Notes: generated by a model from the letters alone, not told the origin. Shown: positions 1 through 7,759, counted from the stretch's first letter. The stretch is DNA of 41,901 bases from Deltaproteobacteria bacterium (GCA_018436855.1 JAHDKO010000103.1:1-41901); one strand, 5' to 3'. Numbers and translations are program-made.

Positions 1-58
1 AGATTCAGGTTCTGGTGGGCGCAGGCTCGTGCAGGTTCAAGTCCTGTTCCCGGCACCA
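1..58 (+). tRNA. tRNA-Leu(CAG), 3' part, cut by the window start
   Basis: The first 58 bases fold as the second half of a class II tRNA. Bases 1-3 and 11-15 fit an anticodon stem around the seven-base loop 4-10, with CAG at 6-8. A long variable arm (about 16-30) is typical of Leu, Ser and Tyr tRNAs. A five-pair T stem (31-35 with 43-47, one G-U) closes the loop TTCAAGT. Seven acceptor bases, discriminator A55 and an encoded CCA (56-58) follow. CAG plus the long variable arm gives leucine. The 5' half lies outside the window. Confidence 0.88.
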
Positions 59-72
59 AACTTTCTCTCCAG

Positions 73-110
73 TATTAACACTGTATTTCCTCAGTCACTT
101 GGCATATAAT
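73..110 (+). promoter_or_regulatory. Possible tetR promoter with partial operator match
   Basis: A perfect TATAAT lies at 105-110, but the -35 position (82-87) matches the consensus poorly. Just upstream, at 73-89, the core AACACTGT matches the centre of the palindrome at 2679-2703 read on the minus strand; over 17 bases about 11 agree. This would place a weak operator over the -35 region of the TetR gene. It is suggestive only. Confidence 0.3.
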
Positions 111-277
111 GCATCCAAGCGTGAAATGCTTTTCAATGGGGTGCCTTCATCGTGCAGACACCCTTTGAACGGCTGTATCCAGGAGGTTTGTCGGCAGCCC
201 CTCTCCCCGTGGCAAAGAGGCGCCGGCCGGAAGGAGCCTCCCGTGAGCGGCAGACGGTGCTGAAGGAGCATCCATAC

Positions 278-916
278 ATGCTTTCTGACGGAAAGAAAAA
301 TGTTTTTGCACGGCTCAACGACGACCAGCGCCAGGCACGCCGGGATGCCATCATCGACGCGGCCGAGGCCATATTCGCAGAGAAGCCCTTCAACAAGGTC
401 AACATGCGGGATATCGCCAGACTGGCCGGTATTTCTCCGGCACTTATCTACCGCTATTTTCCCAACCAGCAGCATCTGTTCATCGAGGCCTTTCTCCGCG
501 GGGCCAGCGACCTCATCCCGGCCCTCGACGACTGCATCGGCACTGCAGAACCCGGCCTTATCGAAAAGGTGGCGGGAATATTCATCAACTATCTCACCGA
601 GCACGAGCAGTATTTCAAGATGATGACCCACTTCATGCTGGAAGGCTCGATAAACGAAGACCTCCAGGAAAGGCTCAATGCCATCGAGCGATCCGTGCTC
701 GACCAGTTCGACCGGATGTTCATGAAAATGGGCGCAGAAAAGGACGTGCGGGGACTTTCCCATGCCTTCTTCGCCGCGCTCAACGGCATCCTCATCACCT
801 ACCGGCGGCATCCGGGAAGGACTATGGACGAGGTGCGCGAGCACATGGAGCTCGTGGCGCGCGTCATCGCCCGTATTTTCGAAAATGAGGTGCAGTCGGA
901 GGCAATGAGGAAATAG
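278..916 (+). CDS. TetR/AcrR-family transcriptional regulator
   Basis: A 212-residue protein of typical TetR length. The N-terminal domain (about residues 12-70) carries the family helix-turn-helix: AAEAIFAEKPF, then MRDIARLAGIS and IYRYFPNQQHLF. The rest is a helical ligand-binding and dimer domain with no recognisable ligand signature. I chose ATG 278 because GAAGGAG stands about 10 bases upstream and the HTH follows at the usual distance; the frame stays open upstream to 152 but gains only non-conserved sequence. The gene converges on the acyl-CoA dehydrogenase at 980-2605. The palindrome over that gene's promoter makes it the natural target, so a role in repressing acyl-CoA or fatty-acid oxidation is inferred. 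A partial match to the same palindrome at 73-89 hints at autoregulation. Confidence 0.9.
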   Translation: MLSDGKKNVFARLNDDQRQARRDAIIDAAEAIFAEKPFNKVNMRDIARLAGISPALIYRYFPNQQHLFIEAFLRGASDLIPALDDCIGTAEPGLIEKVAGIFINYLTEHEQYFKMMTHFMLEGSINEDLQERLNAIERSVLDQFDRMFMKMGAEKDVRGLSHAFFAALNGILITYRRHPGRTMDEVREHMELVARVIARIFENEVQSEAMRK

Positions 917-979
917 AGCATCGCCGCCGCAAGCAGCGGGGTGTTATTCGGGGCCTTGCATGTGAAACAGGCCGGCCTC

Positions 980-2605
980 TCACATTTCCAGCTCTTTCAC
1001 GGTTACCTCTCCGGCCCCCTCCACCTCATCGAGCGCCAGGTCCTGGTAGGCATGGAAGAACTCGTGGCAGAACGCATCCCACCGCCTGCAGATGTCCATG
1101 GTCTTTTCGTCCATGACAAACAGGCTGGGGCAGGCGATGAGCTCGTCCATCTCGGCTCCAAGCCTCTGGATCAGCTTCTCATCGGCCCCTGCGAGCACGT
1201 GCCGCACGAACTCCGAAGGCCGGTACCAGTCCGACACCCGCTGGAAGTCGCGGTGCATCTGGGTGAGCAGGACGTTTCTCGGGCCTTCCCAGAGCTCGTT
1301 GATGGCTGAGTCCCGGAACAGCCGGGGCAGCGACGAGAAATCTTCCATAACCCCATGGCCGCCGAAGACGGACATGGCCTGCCGGATCATATCGGTGCAG
1401 TCCCACGAGGCCGTGATCTTCTGGAGCATGATGAGCTCGCGCACGTCGAAGCGCTTCTTCTTCGTCTCCTCGGTCTCGTCGGTCGCCAGCCCTCCCTTGA
1501 GCCCGCCCGGCAGGTTGAGGAAATCCCGGTAGAGCCTGAAGGCCGCGGCCACGGTTCGCTTCGAGAACAGCTCCATAGAGCGGAGCTGGCCTTCGAGCAT
1601 GGGAAAATTATCCACCCGCAGGCCGAATGCCTCGCGGAACCCGGCATAGGCACGCGCCTCCCTCACCGCCCTGGCCATGAATGCGGCCGCGGAAAGGCCC
1701 ACTGTGAGCCGGGAATAGGTGAGCACGATACCCACCACGTTGGCCACCCCTCGGTCGAGAGGGCCTACCGCGTAGGCAAGAGCGCCATTGAACGTGAGTT
1801 CGGCCGTGGTGAGCTCGGAGGTGCCCATCTTCCACTTGATACGGTCGATGGTATAGCCGTTGCGGACCTCCTGTTCCTTGTCGCCCTCGAGCCATGACGG
1901 AACCACGAAGAGCGCAACGTCTTCGGAGCCCGCGGGCTTGGCCGTTACCACAGCGTAGTCGGCGTGCGTGGCCGAGCAGAAAAACTTGGTGCCATAGAGC
2001 CGCCACTGCCCGTCTTCCTGCACGGCCTCGAGCACGTTGGAGGGCACGTCAGAGCCGCCCTGGATCTCTGAGAGATACTGGGCGCCGATTGCGAAATCAC
2101 CGTCGATGCCCTCCTTGCAGTGCTTCAGAATGCGCTTGGTATCGGGCGTGTCCGCGTACTTCTCCAGCAGGGCCACCAGCCCCTCGGTGCAGGTGACCGG
2201 GCATGCAATGCAGGCCTCGCCGTTCTGATAGACCAGGTACATCTTGGCAAGCCTGAGCCAGGGCGAGGTCTTTTCGGAGAAAAAGGCCTCGGAGAAGATC
2301 TCCTTCTCCATGATCTCGGTCTCCAGCGGCCGCACGATCCGGTCGATCCGGTGGTTGTGGCCGTCATAGTGCTTGATGTAGGGCCTGTGCTCGGGCCAGG
2401 AGATCTTCTCGGCAAAGTCCCGCCACCGGTAGGATACCTTCTCGGACATGCGTTCCAGATCCTTGTGGACCGCATCCCACTCGTCTCCGCTGAAATGCCG
2501 GAGCACCTTCTGGAAAAACGCATCGTCACGATAATAGTTCACGCTGCTGCGCCACTCGAGAAACTCATCGAAGCTGTACGGATTGTTTCTGTTCGGCACT
2601 GACAT
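980..2605 (-). CDS. Acyl-CoA dehydrogenase, AidB-like subgroup
   Basis: A 541-residue flavoprotein of the acyl-CoA dehydrogenase superfamily, longer than the roughly 380-residue short-chain enzymes and close to the AidB-like/large ACAD size. Visible are the middle beta-domain motif (LSEIQGGSDVPSN), the C-terminal helical signature (SVFGGHGVMEDF) and LPRLFRDSAINELWEG. In that last motif Glu440 sits where the catalytic base or its AidB equivalent lies. The expected reaction is FAD-dependent alpha,beta-oxidation of an acyl-CoA in the cytoplasm; the substrate cannot be read. ATG 2605 is chosen because it follows a purine-rich GGGAGGG and starts the conserved region; the frame is open to 2788 but runs through the promoter. 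Transcription starts from a strong promoter overlapped by a palindrome, the likely site of the convergent TetR protein. Confidence 0.9.
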   Translation of the reverse strand: MSVPNRNNPYSFDEFLEWRSSVNYYRDDAFFQKVLRHFSGDEWDAVHKDLERMSEKVSYRWRDFAEKISWPEHRPYIKHYDGHNHRIDRIVRPLETEIMEKEIFSEAFFSEKTSPWLRLAKMYLVYQNGEACIACPVTCTEGLVALLEKYADTPDTKRILKHCKEGIDGDFAIGAQYLSEIQGGSDVPSNVLEAVQEDGQWRLYGTKFFCSATHADYAVVTAKPAGSEDVALFVVPSWLEGDKEQEVRNGYTIDRIKWKMGTSELTTAELTFNGALAYAVGPLDRGVANVVGIVLTYSRLTVGLSAAAFMARAVREARAYAGFREAFGLRVDNFPMLEGQLRSMELFSKRTVAAAFRLYRDFLNLPGGLKGGLATDETEETKKKRFDVRELIMLQKITASWDCTDMIRQAMSVFGGHGVMEDFSSLPRLFRDSAINELWEGPRNVLLTQMHRDFQRVSDWYRPSEFVRHVLAGADEKLIQRLGAEMDELIACPSLFVMDEKTMDICRRWDAFCHEFFHAYQDLALDEVEGAGEVTVKELEM

Positions 2606-2659
2606 GGGCTCACCCTCCCTTTTTGGCCTTGAACGGTATGTCACTGTTGCATGAATGGG

Positions 2660-2688
2660 ATTATAGAAGATTTCTCCCGGGGTGTAAA
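2660..2688 (-). promoter_or_regulatory. Sigma-70 promoter of the acyl-CoA dehydrogenase gene
   Basis: On the minus strand, TTTACA (complement of 2683-2688) is followed after exactly 17 bases by a perfect TATAAT (complement of 2660-2665). The start codon is at 2605, giving a leader of about 45-50 bases. The -35 box is embedded in the palindrome at 2679-2703. Confidence 0.75.
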
Positions 2689-2703
2689 CAGTGTTTACAC
2701 CCC
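2679..2703. promoter_or_regulatory. Perfect 11-bp inverted repeat, probable TetR operator
   Basis: GGGGTGTAAAC, a 3-base centre AGT, then GTTTACACCCC: the two 11-base arms are exact reverse complements. The site covers the -35 box of the acyl-CoA dehydrogenase promoter, the classic place for a repressor. No T-run follows, so it is not a terminator. The link to the TetR protein at 278-916 is inference from proximity. Confidence 0.7.
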
Positions 2704-2938
2704 TGAGATGAAAATAACCGGTAACGTGGAAGGGCACAAGTCCTGCCGGCCTTCTCTGCCTGGTTGCCCTCTTCCTGCCGGCCTTCATCCGGCCTGGGAG
2801 AACGGATGAATCTGCCGCAGGCCGATCAAATTTCCGATATCACGACCGGGAGCCGTTATCCTCGGCGGCAGAGAGAGCCGGCCTCGCTTCTCCCGGGCCG
2901 GACTGATGCAACCCCGGGCGCTCCGATCCCCATCCCTA
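2704..2938. other. Non-coding stretch upstream of the acyl-CoA dehydrogenase promoter
   Basis: Together with 2606-2703 this makes a 333-base gap between two minus-strand genes. Beyond the promoter and palindrome I see only a 14-base direct repeat (2741-2754 and 2773-2786, TCCTGCCGGCCTTC) and GC-rich sequence. No supported gene or terminator was found. Confidence 0.5.
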
Positions 2939-3634
2939 TCACGGGAGGGCCGTCTGCTCACCCAGCCAGGCCGTCAGCTCGTCCCCGATTGGGATGATGT
3001 AGTGGACGGGATAGAGCGTCTCAAGGGAACCGCTCGAGATAAACTCCTCGTACCACCGCTTCTGCACGGGGATGAGCCGGGTGAGGATGTGCGGTTCGGT
3101 CATGCCCAGTCTTTTGGCGAGCTCTACCTGGGTCATGAAGACCGGACTTTCTTTAAGCCCGCTGACCAGGTAGCTGAACATGCTCGCCTTGACGATCCGG
3201 ATTGTCTTGCCCTCTACCCGGCCTTCCCACTCGGTGGTCACCTGGTCTCCGGATTCCATACGGGATCTCAGCTCGCTGAATCCGGCGCCGGTGATATTCG
3301 TGCAGAAGTCCAGGAGCTCGGCCTGGGTAAGGCTGCGGGAAAGCACCCCGACCTGCCGGTAGGGCCGCACGAGGTACATGACCTCGTCGTATCCCTTGAC
3401 GATCTGAAGCGAGCGCCGCTTTCCGATATCGAGGAAATGACCGTTGACCTTGACTCCCCGCATGTCGTCACGGGGCGATTCCAGGAATTTGATCAGGGCC
3501 GCAGGGGTCCCGGCCGCGGTAAAGGTGAGCGGGATCACCCCCATGATCGAGAGCGCCCAGACGACCATGACGAGGAAGAACCCGGCTCCCAGCACCCACA
3601 TGGTGCGCGTCAGTTTTCTTTTCTGTTCAGCCAT
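2939..3634 (-). CDS. Membrane-anchored hypothetical protein with an HTH-like segment
   Basis: A 231-residue protein I do not recognise. Residues 12-36 form one strong hydrophobic segment after a basic start (MAEQKRKLTR), so it is probably anchored in the inner membrane with its C-terminal part either outside or, if reversed, inside. The body has mixed strand and helix character. Residues 167-188 (MTQVELAKRLGMTEPHIL) resemble a helix-turn-helix, although this may be chance. The start follows AAGGGGCAAGG, an acceptable ribosome site. It lies alone between the dehydrogenase gene and the dciA-like gene, both on the same strand, with 218 bases upstream. Function unknown. Confidence 0.75.
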   Translation of the reverse strand: MAEQKRKLTRTMWVLGAGFFLVMVVWALSIMGVIPLTFTAAGTPAALIKFLESPRDDMRGVKVNGHFLDIGKRRSLQIVKGYDEVMYLVRPYRQVGVLSRSLTQAELLDFCTNITGAGFSELRSRMESGDQVTTEWEGRVEGKTIRIVKASMFSYLVSGLKESPVFMTQVELAKRLGMTEPHILTRLIPVQKRWYEEFISSGSLETLYPVHYIIPIGDELTAWLGEQTALP

Positions 3635-3805
3635 CCTTGCCCCTTTTCCATGCCCTGTTAATCAAACAGGAAGATGTTTCCCGCCGGGGTCCGCCCACCA
3701 TGGGAACGCATCCGGATGAAAACCCATCCCCGACTCGGATCGGGATTCCTTCAATGCGAAACCTCTTCTCTTCAGACAATATACTATATTTCATTTCCGG
3801 TGTTA

Positions 3806-3857
3806 TAAATGTGAACCCGTCCCCGATTACGTAAATGTGAACCCGTCCCCGATTACG
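3806..3857. repeat. Two exact tandem copies of a 26-bp unit
   Basis: 3806-3831 and 3832-3857 are identical and read TAAATGTGAACCC then GTCCCCGATTACG. The second copy supplies the TAA stop codon (3853-3855, minus strand) of the dciA-like gene. A diverged echo (AACCCATCCCCGACTC) stands at about 3720-3737. From memory, phrases of the type GTGAACC.GTCCCCG are dispersed repeats in many proteobacterial genomes; I cannot verify that here. Confidence 0.85.
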
Positions 3858-4248
3858 AGTCGATGAGCTGCATCACCGCTTTTCTGAGCTTCGGGTCCTT
3901 GATCTGCTTCACGTCTTCCGGATCGATATTCAGCTTTACAACTGGCCGCTTTGCGGGCGTCCGCTTCTGATACGGCCGGCTTTTCAGAGAGAACCTGGCC
4001 TCGAGCTTTTCCACCTTGATCCTGGTTACCTTGTACACCTTCTCGGCCACGGCCGGTCCGAGAATGCCTATCTGCTGCACCCACGCCGGCGAGTCGCAGA
4101 TGACAGCCAGAGTCCTGCCCTTGAGATGGACGGGCTCGGTGTGGGCGGCCAGCACGTCTCCTGCGATCTCTGTCCACTGGTCGCGGATCTTGATGATCTT
4201 GCCGAATCCCCAGCGTTTCCTGTTGAGAATGTCTGAAAGTCTCTGCAT
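3853..4248 (-). CDS. DUF721 / DciA-like protein
   Basis: A 131-residue protein of the DUF721 family, which includes DciA, the loader of the replicative helicase in bacteria lacking DnaC. It starts MQRLSDILNRK and has the family core with WTEIAGDVLAAHTEP, then a strand pair LKGRTLAVICDSPAWVQQI. The basic C-terminal tail is less conserved. ATG 4248 is preferred because the family begins at this point. A TTG 12 codons upstream (4284) is in frame, but it lies inside an apparent -35 box. With that promoter the transcript would start at or within a few bases of the ATG, with no room for a ribosome site. The stop codon lies in a tandem repeat. The family call is sound; a helicase-loader role is inferred from DciA. 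Confidence 0.85.
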   Translation of the reverse strand: MQRLSDILNRKRWGFGKIIKIRDQWTEIAGDVLAAHTEPVHLKGRTLAVICDSPAWVQQIGILGPAVAEKVYKVTRIKVEKLEARFSLKSRPYQKRTPAKRPVVKLNIDPEDVKQIKDPKLRKAVMQLIDS

Positions 4249-4254
4249 GCGCGT

Positions 4255-4284
4255 ATAATCAACCAATGCAGGCAATATTGTCAA
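4255..4284 (-). promoter_or_regulatory. Candidate promoter giving a leaderless dciA-like mRNA
   Basis: On the minus strand a perfect TTGACA (complement of 4279-4284) is followed after 18 bases by GATTAT (complement of 4255-4260). The ATG at 4248 begins only six bases beyond the -10 box, so transcription would start about at the codon itself. No Shine-Dalgarno-like sequence lies before this ATG, which agrees with a leaderless message. Confidence 0.45.
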
Positions 4285-4408
4285 TTCTTTTTCCGTTTCA
4301 TGTGTTTTGTCACGATTATTGAATAATATCTCCCGGGTTTGATCATTTTCGCCTGTCCCTTTCCCGCCCGATGCCCGTCAGGCGCATTACGGGCGCCCCG
4401 GCCGTCCA

Positions 4409-5374
4409 TCAGCGCGTCTGCCGCTCGTCCAGCAGGGCCGCGAGCGCTTCCATGTCCTCGGGCATCTCGGAGGTGAATTCCATCCTCTGCCCTGTCACCG
4501 GATGGGTGATCCCCAGCTTCCAGGCATGGAGCATCTGCCTGCCCAATTTCCTTACCCGCGACCTGACCACGGGGTCGGCGATGGTATTGGCCCGTCTCTT
4601 CCCGCCGTACTCGGGGTCGCCCGCCACCGGGTGCCCCATGTCGGCAAGGTGCACCCGGATCTGGTGGGTCCTGCCGGTCTGGAGCGTGAGCTCCAGAAAG
4701 GAAAACTGCTCCCACTGCCTGATCACCCGCCAGTCGGTGACGGCCTGCCTGCCCTGCGCGACCTTGGAGCTCATCTTTTTCCGGTCTTTCGGGTTGCGGT
4801 CCATGAAGGTCTCGATCCGGCCGCTCTGCTCGTCCATGCGGCCATAGCAGATCGCCTGATACACACGGGTATGCCGGTGCTCCTTGAAGGCCGCCACCAG
4901 GGCGTCATACGCCCCGGGCGAGCGGGCGACCACCATGACCCCGGAGGTCAGCTTATCGAGCCGGTGTACGATCCCGGGCCGCTCCGGGTTCCCCACCCAT
5001 GCAATCTCGGGATATTGGTGCAGGAGCGCGTGCACCAGAGTTGCCCTGTGCACTCCCGCCCCGGGATGGACCACCAGGCCTGCGGGCTTGTCGACCACGA
5101 CGATATCCCGGTCCTCATGGAGGATGCTCAAGGGAATGGCCACAGCCTCCGGGCGGGTGCCGGCCTCTTTTTCCTCAGTGACTCCCGCCTCGACCCGCAT
5201 GCCTGCTTTCAGCCTGAACGATGGCTTCCTCGGCCTGCCGTCCACCAGGACCCGAGCTTCTTCGACGGCACGCGCCGCCAAGGTGCGGGTGACACCCAGA
5301 CCGCGGGAGAGAAAGACATCGAGCCGGGCCTCATCCTGCCCGCTGTCCACTATGACATCGAGCGTCTTTTCCAC
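4409..5374 (-). CDS. rluD: RluD-family 23S rRNA pseudouridine synthase
   Basis: 321 residues, close to the 326 of E. coli RluD. An S4 RNA-binding domain (about residues 1-75, with RLDVFLSRGLGVTRT) is followed by the RluA-type catalytic domain. The HRLDKLTSG motif holds the catalytic Asp140, and GRTHQIRVHLADMGHPV is the second family signature. It isomerises uridines, in E. coli those of 23S rRNA helix 69, in the cytoplasm. Which RluA/C/D target this one has cannot be told from sequence alone; RluD is best by length and the S4 domain. GTG 5374 is chosen, with AGAGG five bases upstream. It overlaps the end of the patatin gene by 25 bases, so translation is probably coupled. Last gene of the selA run. 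Confidence 0.9.
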   Translation of the reverse strand: MEKTLDVIVDSGQDEARLDVFLSRGLGVTRTLAARAVEEARVLVDGRPRKPSFRLKAGMRVEAGVTEEKEAGTRPEAVAIPLSILHEDRDIVVVDKPAGLVVHPGAGVHRATLVHALLHQYPEIAWVGNPERPGIVHRLDKLTSGVMVVARSPGAYDALVAAFKEHRHTRVYQAICYGRMDEQSGRIETFMDRNPKDRKKMSSKVAQGRQAVTDWRVIRQWEQFSFLELTLQTGRTHQIRVHLADMGHPVAGDPEYGGKRRANTIADPVVRSRVRKLGRQMLHAWKLGITHPVTGQRMEFTSEMPEDMEALAALLDERQTR

Positions 5375-6264
5375 AGGAACCTCTTGATCCTCGCTGCACG
5401 CATCGCCTTCTTCAGGGCGGGAACGGCCCGGGCCGCGGCCTGGTAGCCCGCCGCGATGTACTCCTCGATGTTGCCGAAATCCGACCACGGCGCGTCGCCC
5501 ACCTCGGGATAGATCACGAAGTCGGCCTCGCGGACGCGCAGCGTGTTCATCAGCGCCCGGGCGATGTCGTCCGCTCGAAAGAGCACGTCCATGCTGTTGC
5601 TGATCTGCTCGTCGTACTTGAGGAGTGCGGTCTCGCGCGACACATCGACGCCGAGAACGAAGTCCGCGCCGAGGAATCGGGCCGCGGACACCGGGACCCG
5701 CTCAGCCCAGCCGCCGTCCACATATCTGCTCCGGCCGATCTGGACCGGCGGCAGCATGCCCGGCACCGAGCTCGACGCCCGGACCGCCTGCCGGACAGAC
5801 CCCGAGCGCAGGATTTCGGGATATCCGGATATGATATCCAGGGCCATGCAGGCAAAGGGCAGCCTGAGCCCGGAGAAGTCCTTGTCCGGGACGAGATCGT
5901 CCACCCCGGCGAAAAAGACCCCGGCCGGGATCATGGACTTCATGAACAGGAACCGGTAGAACAGGTAGCCCTTGCGGGCCGTGCCGTAGATCCGATCGAA
6001 GAGCCCCTGCTCGTCGTCCGACGACGAAGCGAGGCGCCGGGCATTTTTCTGAAAGTCTTCTGAGCCGAGCGCGCCGCAGACGATCTCGCGGGTTTTTCCG
6101 ATATCCAGGGTGTCGGCATAGAGGGCTCCCACGATGGCGCCCATGCTCGTGCCCGCGACCATGTCCGGAACGATGCCGGCGTCAAAGAGCGCCTGCAGTG
6201 CCCCGATGTTGGCGAGCCCGCGCACCCCGCCCCCGCCCAGGGCCACTCCCAGCTTAAGACCCAT
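5350..6264 (-). CDS. Patatin-like phospholipase
   Basis: A 304-residue patatin/RssA-type protein. The glycine-rich oxyanion loop GGGGVRG (about residues 10-16), the nucleophile elbow GTSMG with Ser40, and the DGG motif with Asp183 form the complete Ser-Asp dyad. The expected activity is acyl-ester hydrolysis of phospholipids or other lipids. No signal peptide or transmembrane segment is evident, so it is probably cytoplasmic or membrane-peripheral. The C-terminal tail is strongly basic (KKAMRAARIKRFLWKRR), which could favour contact with acidic membranes. It overlaps selA by 11 bases upstream and the pseudouridine synthase by 25 bases downstream, so the three genes form one operon. Confidence 0.9.
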   Translation of the reverse strand: MGLKLGVALGGGGVRGLANIGALQALFDAGIVPDMVAGTSMGAIVGALYADTLDIGKTREIVCGALGSEDFQKNARRLASSSDDEQGLFDRIYGTARKGYLFYRFLFMKSMIPAGVFFAGVDDLVPDKDFSGLRLPFACMALDIISGYPEILRSGSVRQAVRASSSVPGMLPPVQIGRSRYVDGGWAERVPVSAARFLGADFVLGVDVSRETALLKYDEQISNSMDVLFRADDIARALMNTLRVREADFVIYPEVGDAPWSDFGNIEEYIAAGYQAAARAVPALKKAMRAARIKRFLWKRRSMS

Positions 6265-7615
6265 GGTCGAGGGCCTCGCGGATCTTTTCAGCCAGCACCG
6301 GGATAAGGGAGGGCTCCACCGCCTTCATGTCGAAGATGAGCCGGTCCTCCTCGATCCGGGCCGCCACGGCCGGGCTTACACTGCGCAGCCGCGCGTGCAC
6401 AACGACCGCTCGTGGCGTGGTGATCACCAGCCCGCAGGAGGGAAAGCTCTTGGTCGGGGCGGATCCGCCGCCCACCACGGCCCGGGTGGGGACCACCTCG
6501 GCCTGCTCGATGTGCAGGAGGGACTTGAGCTCCTCGGCCCGTGCGCGCACGTCTGAGACATCCTCCATGATCATCCTCAAGACCGGGATGTCCTGGTACC
6601 TTCCCTTTGCGAGGAGCCTGAGCGTCGCACTCAAGGATGCGATGCCGAGCTTGTCGATGCGCATGGCCCGGTGCAGGGGGTTGGCAGCCATCTGCCCGAT
6701 GAGCCCGGACTTCCCCAGGATGATGCCTGCCTGCGGCCCGCCCAGGACCTTGTCGCCGCTGAAGGAGAGCACGTCGGAGAACTCCAGGCAGCCCGGTATG
6801 GTCCACTCGTCCGGGATGCCGCAGGAGGAAAGGTCGAAGGGAATGCCCGACCCCATGTCCACGTAGAGCGGGATGCCGAACTCCCGGGCCAGACCCGAGA
6901 GCTCCCGGATCTCCACCTCGTCGGTGAACCCCACGATGGAGAAGTTGCTCCGGTGCACCTTGACGATGAGCCCGGTGTTGTCCGTGATGGCCGACCGGTA
7001 GTCATTGAGCCTGGTCTTGTTGGTGGCGCCCACCTCGCGCATCACGGCCCCGCTCATGGTCATGACCTCGGGCATGCGGAACGAGCCCCCGATCTCCACC
7101 AGCTCGCCCCGGGACACGATGGCCTCCTTTCCGCGTGCAAGGGTGTTCAGGACCAGCAGCACGGCGGCGGCATTATTGTTCACCACCAGGGCGTCCTCGG
7201 CCCCGAAGCAGGAGCGGGTGACGGGCCGGATATGGTCCTGCCGCGACCCGCGCGACCCCTTTTCCAGGTCGAACTCCAGGTCGGAATATCCCCGGGCCGC
7301 CGATACCAGGGCGTCCACGGCCTCTCCCGCCAGGGGGGCCCTGCCCAGGTTCGTGTAGACCACCACGCCCGCGGCGTTGATCACCTCTTTGAGGCCCGCC
7401 TCCATGACCGCGACCAACTCGCCGGCAACCCCGGCTGCGACCAGAGACGCGTCCGGGCTTTCACTGATCCCGCCCGATCCGATCGCCTCGCGGATCTTTT
7501 CCAGGGCGCCCTGGACCGCCCGCTTGACCAGCCCGGGCGCATAGGGCAGCTCCGCCAGCACGGGTTCCTTCAACACGACATCGACCTTGGGTATGCTCCG
7601 GTATGCATCTTTCAC
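6254..7615 (-). CDS. selA: L-seryl-tRNA(Sec) selenium transferase
   Basis: 453 residues (E. coli SelA has 463). A PLP enzyme that converts Ser-tRNA(Sec) to Sec-tRNA(Sec) with selenophosphate. The PLP lysine is Lys289 in FSGDKVLGGPQAG. Other family blocks are NAAGVVVYTNLGRAPL, VNNNAAAVLLVLN and VGATNKTRLNDY. The N-terminal IPKVDVVL block is typical of SelA starts. I prefer GTG 7615, which has AAGGAG about six bases upstream; an in-frame GTG at 7636 would add seven residues but lies in that ribosome site. First gene of the selA, patatin, pseudouridine synthase run. selB, selC and selD are not in the window. Its presence implies that the organism makes selenoproteins. Confidence 0.95.
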   Translation of the reverse strand: MKDAYRSIPKVDVVLKEPVLAELPYAPGLVKRAVQGALEKIREAIGSGGISESPDASLVAAGVAGELVAVMEAGLKEVINAAGVVVYTNLGRAPLAGEAVDALVSAARGYSDLEFDLEKGSRGSRQDHIRPVTRSCFGAEDALVVNNNAAAVLLVLNTLARGKEAIVSRGELVEIGGSFRMPEVMTMSGAVMREVGATNKTRLNDYRSAITDNTGLIVKVHRSNFSIVGFTDEVEIRELSGLAREFGIPLYVDMGSGIPFDLSSCGIPDEWTIPGCLEFSDVLSFSGDKVLGGPQAGIILGKSGLIGQMAANPLHRAMRIDKLGIASLSATLRLLAKGRYQDIPVLRMIMEDVSDVRARAEELKSLLHIEQAEVVPTRAVVGGGSAPTKSFPSCGLVITTPRAVVVHARLRSVSPAVAARIEEDRLIFDMKAVEPSLIPVLAEKIREALDHGS

Positions 7616-7695
7616 GCCGCCGCTCCTTTCCTTCACTGTCAGGCTAAGGCATTTCCCGTGTTTCCGTCAAGCAATACTGTATATTGAGAGAATTT

Positions 7696-7715
7696 CCTGT
7701 TTCAGAACGGAAACA
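7696..7715. repeat. 7-bp inverted repeat between selA and the biosynthetic run
   Basis: CTGTTTC, six bases, GAAACAG: exact arms, in the divergent region between selA (starts 7615) and the plus-strand promoter at 7760. It could be an operator serving either side. No T-run follows. Weak evidence beyond symmetry and position. Confidence 0.4.
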
Positions 7716-7759
7716 GACAGCGAATGGATATATCTGCACACACAAATAATAAATTGCAA

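Noticed and set aside
2741..2786. 14-base direct repeat TCCTGCCGGCCTTC
   Set aside because: Only two copies, 32 bases apart, in GC-rich non-coding sequence; too little to call a functional repeat.
4502..5446. A 314-residue plus-strand open frame opposite the pseudouridine synthase
   Set aside because: HRLD and GRTHQIR motifs are on the minus strand.
6671..7687. A 338-residue plus-strand open frame opposite selA
   Set aside because: SelA motifs and PLP lysine are on the minus strand; the frame has no start signal or motif.
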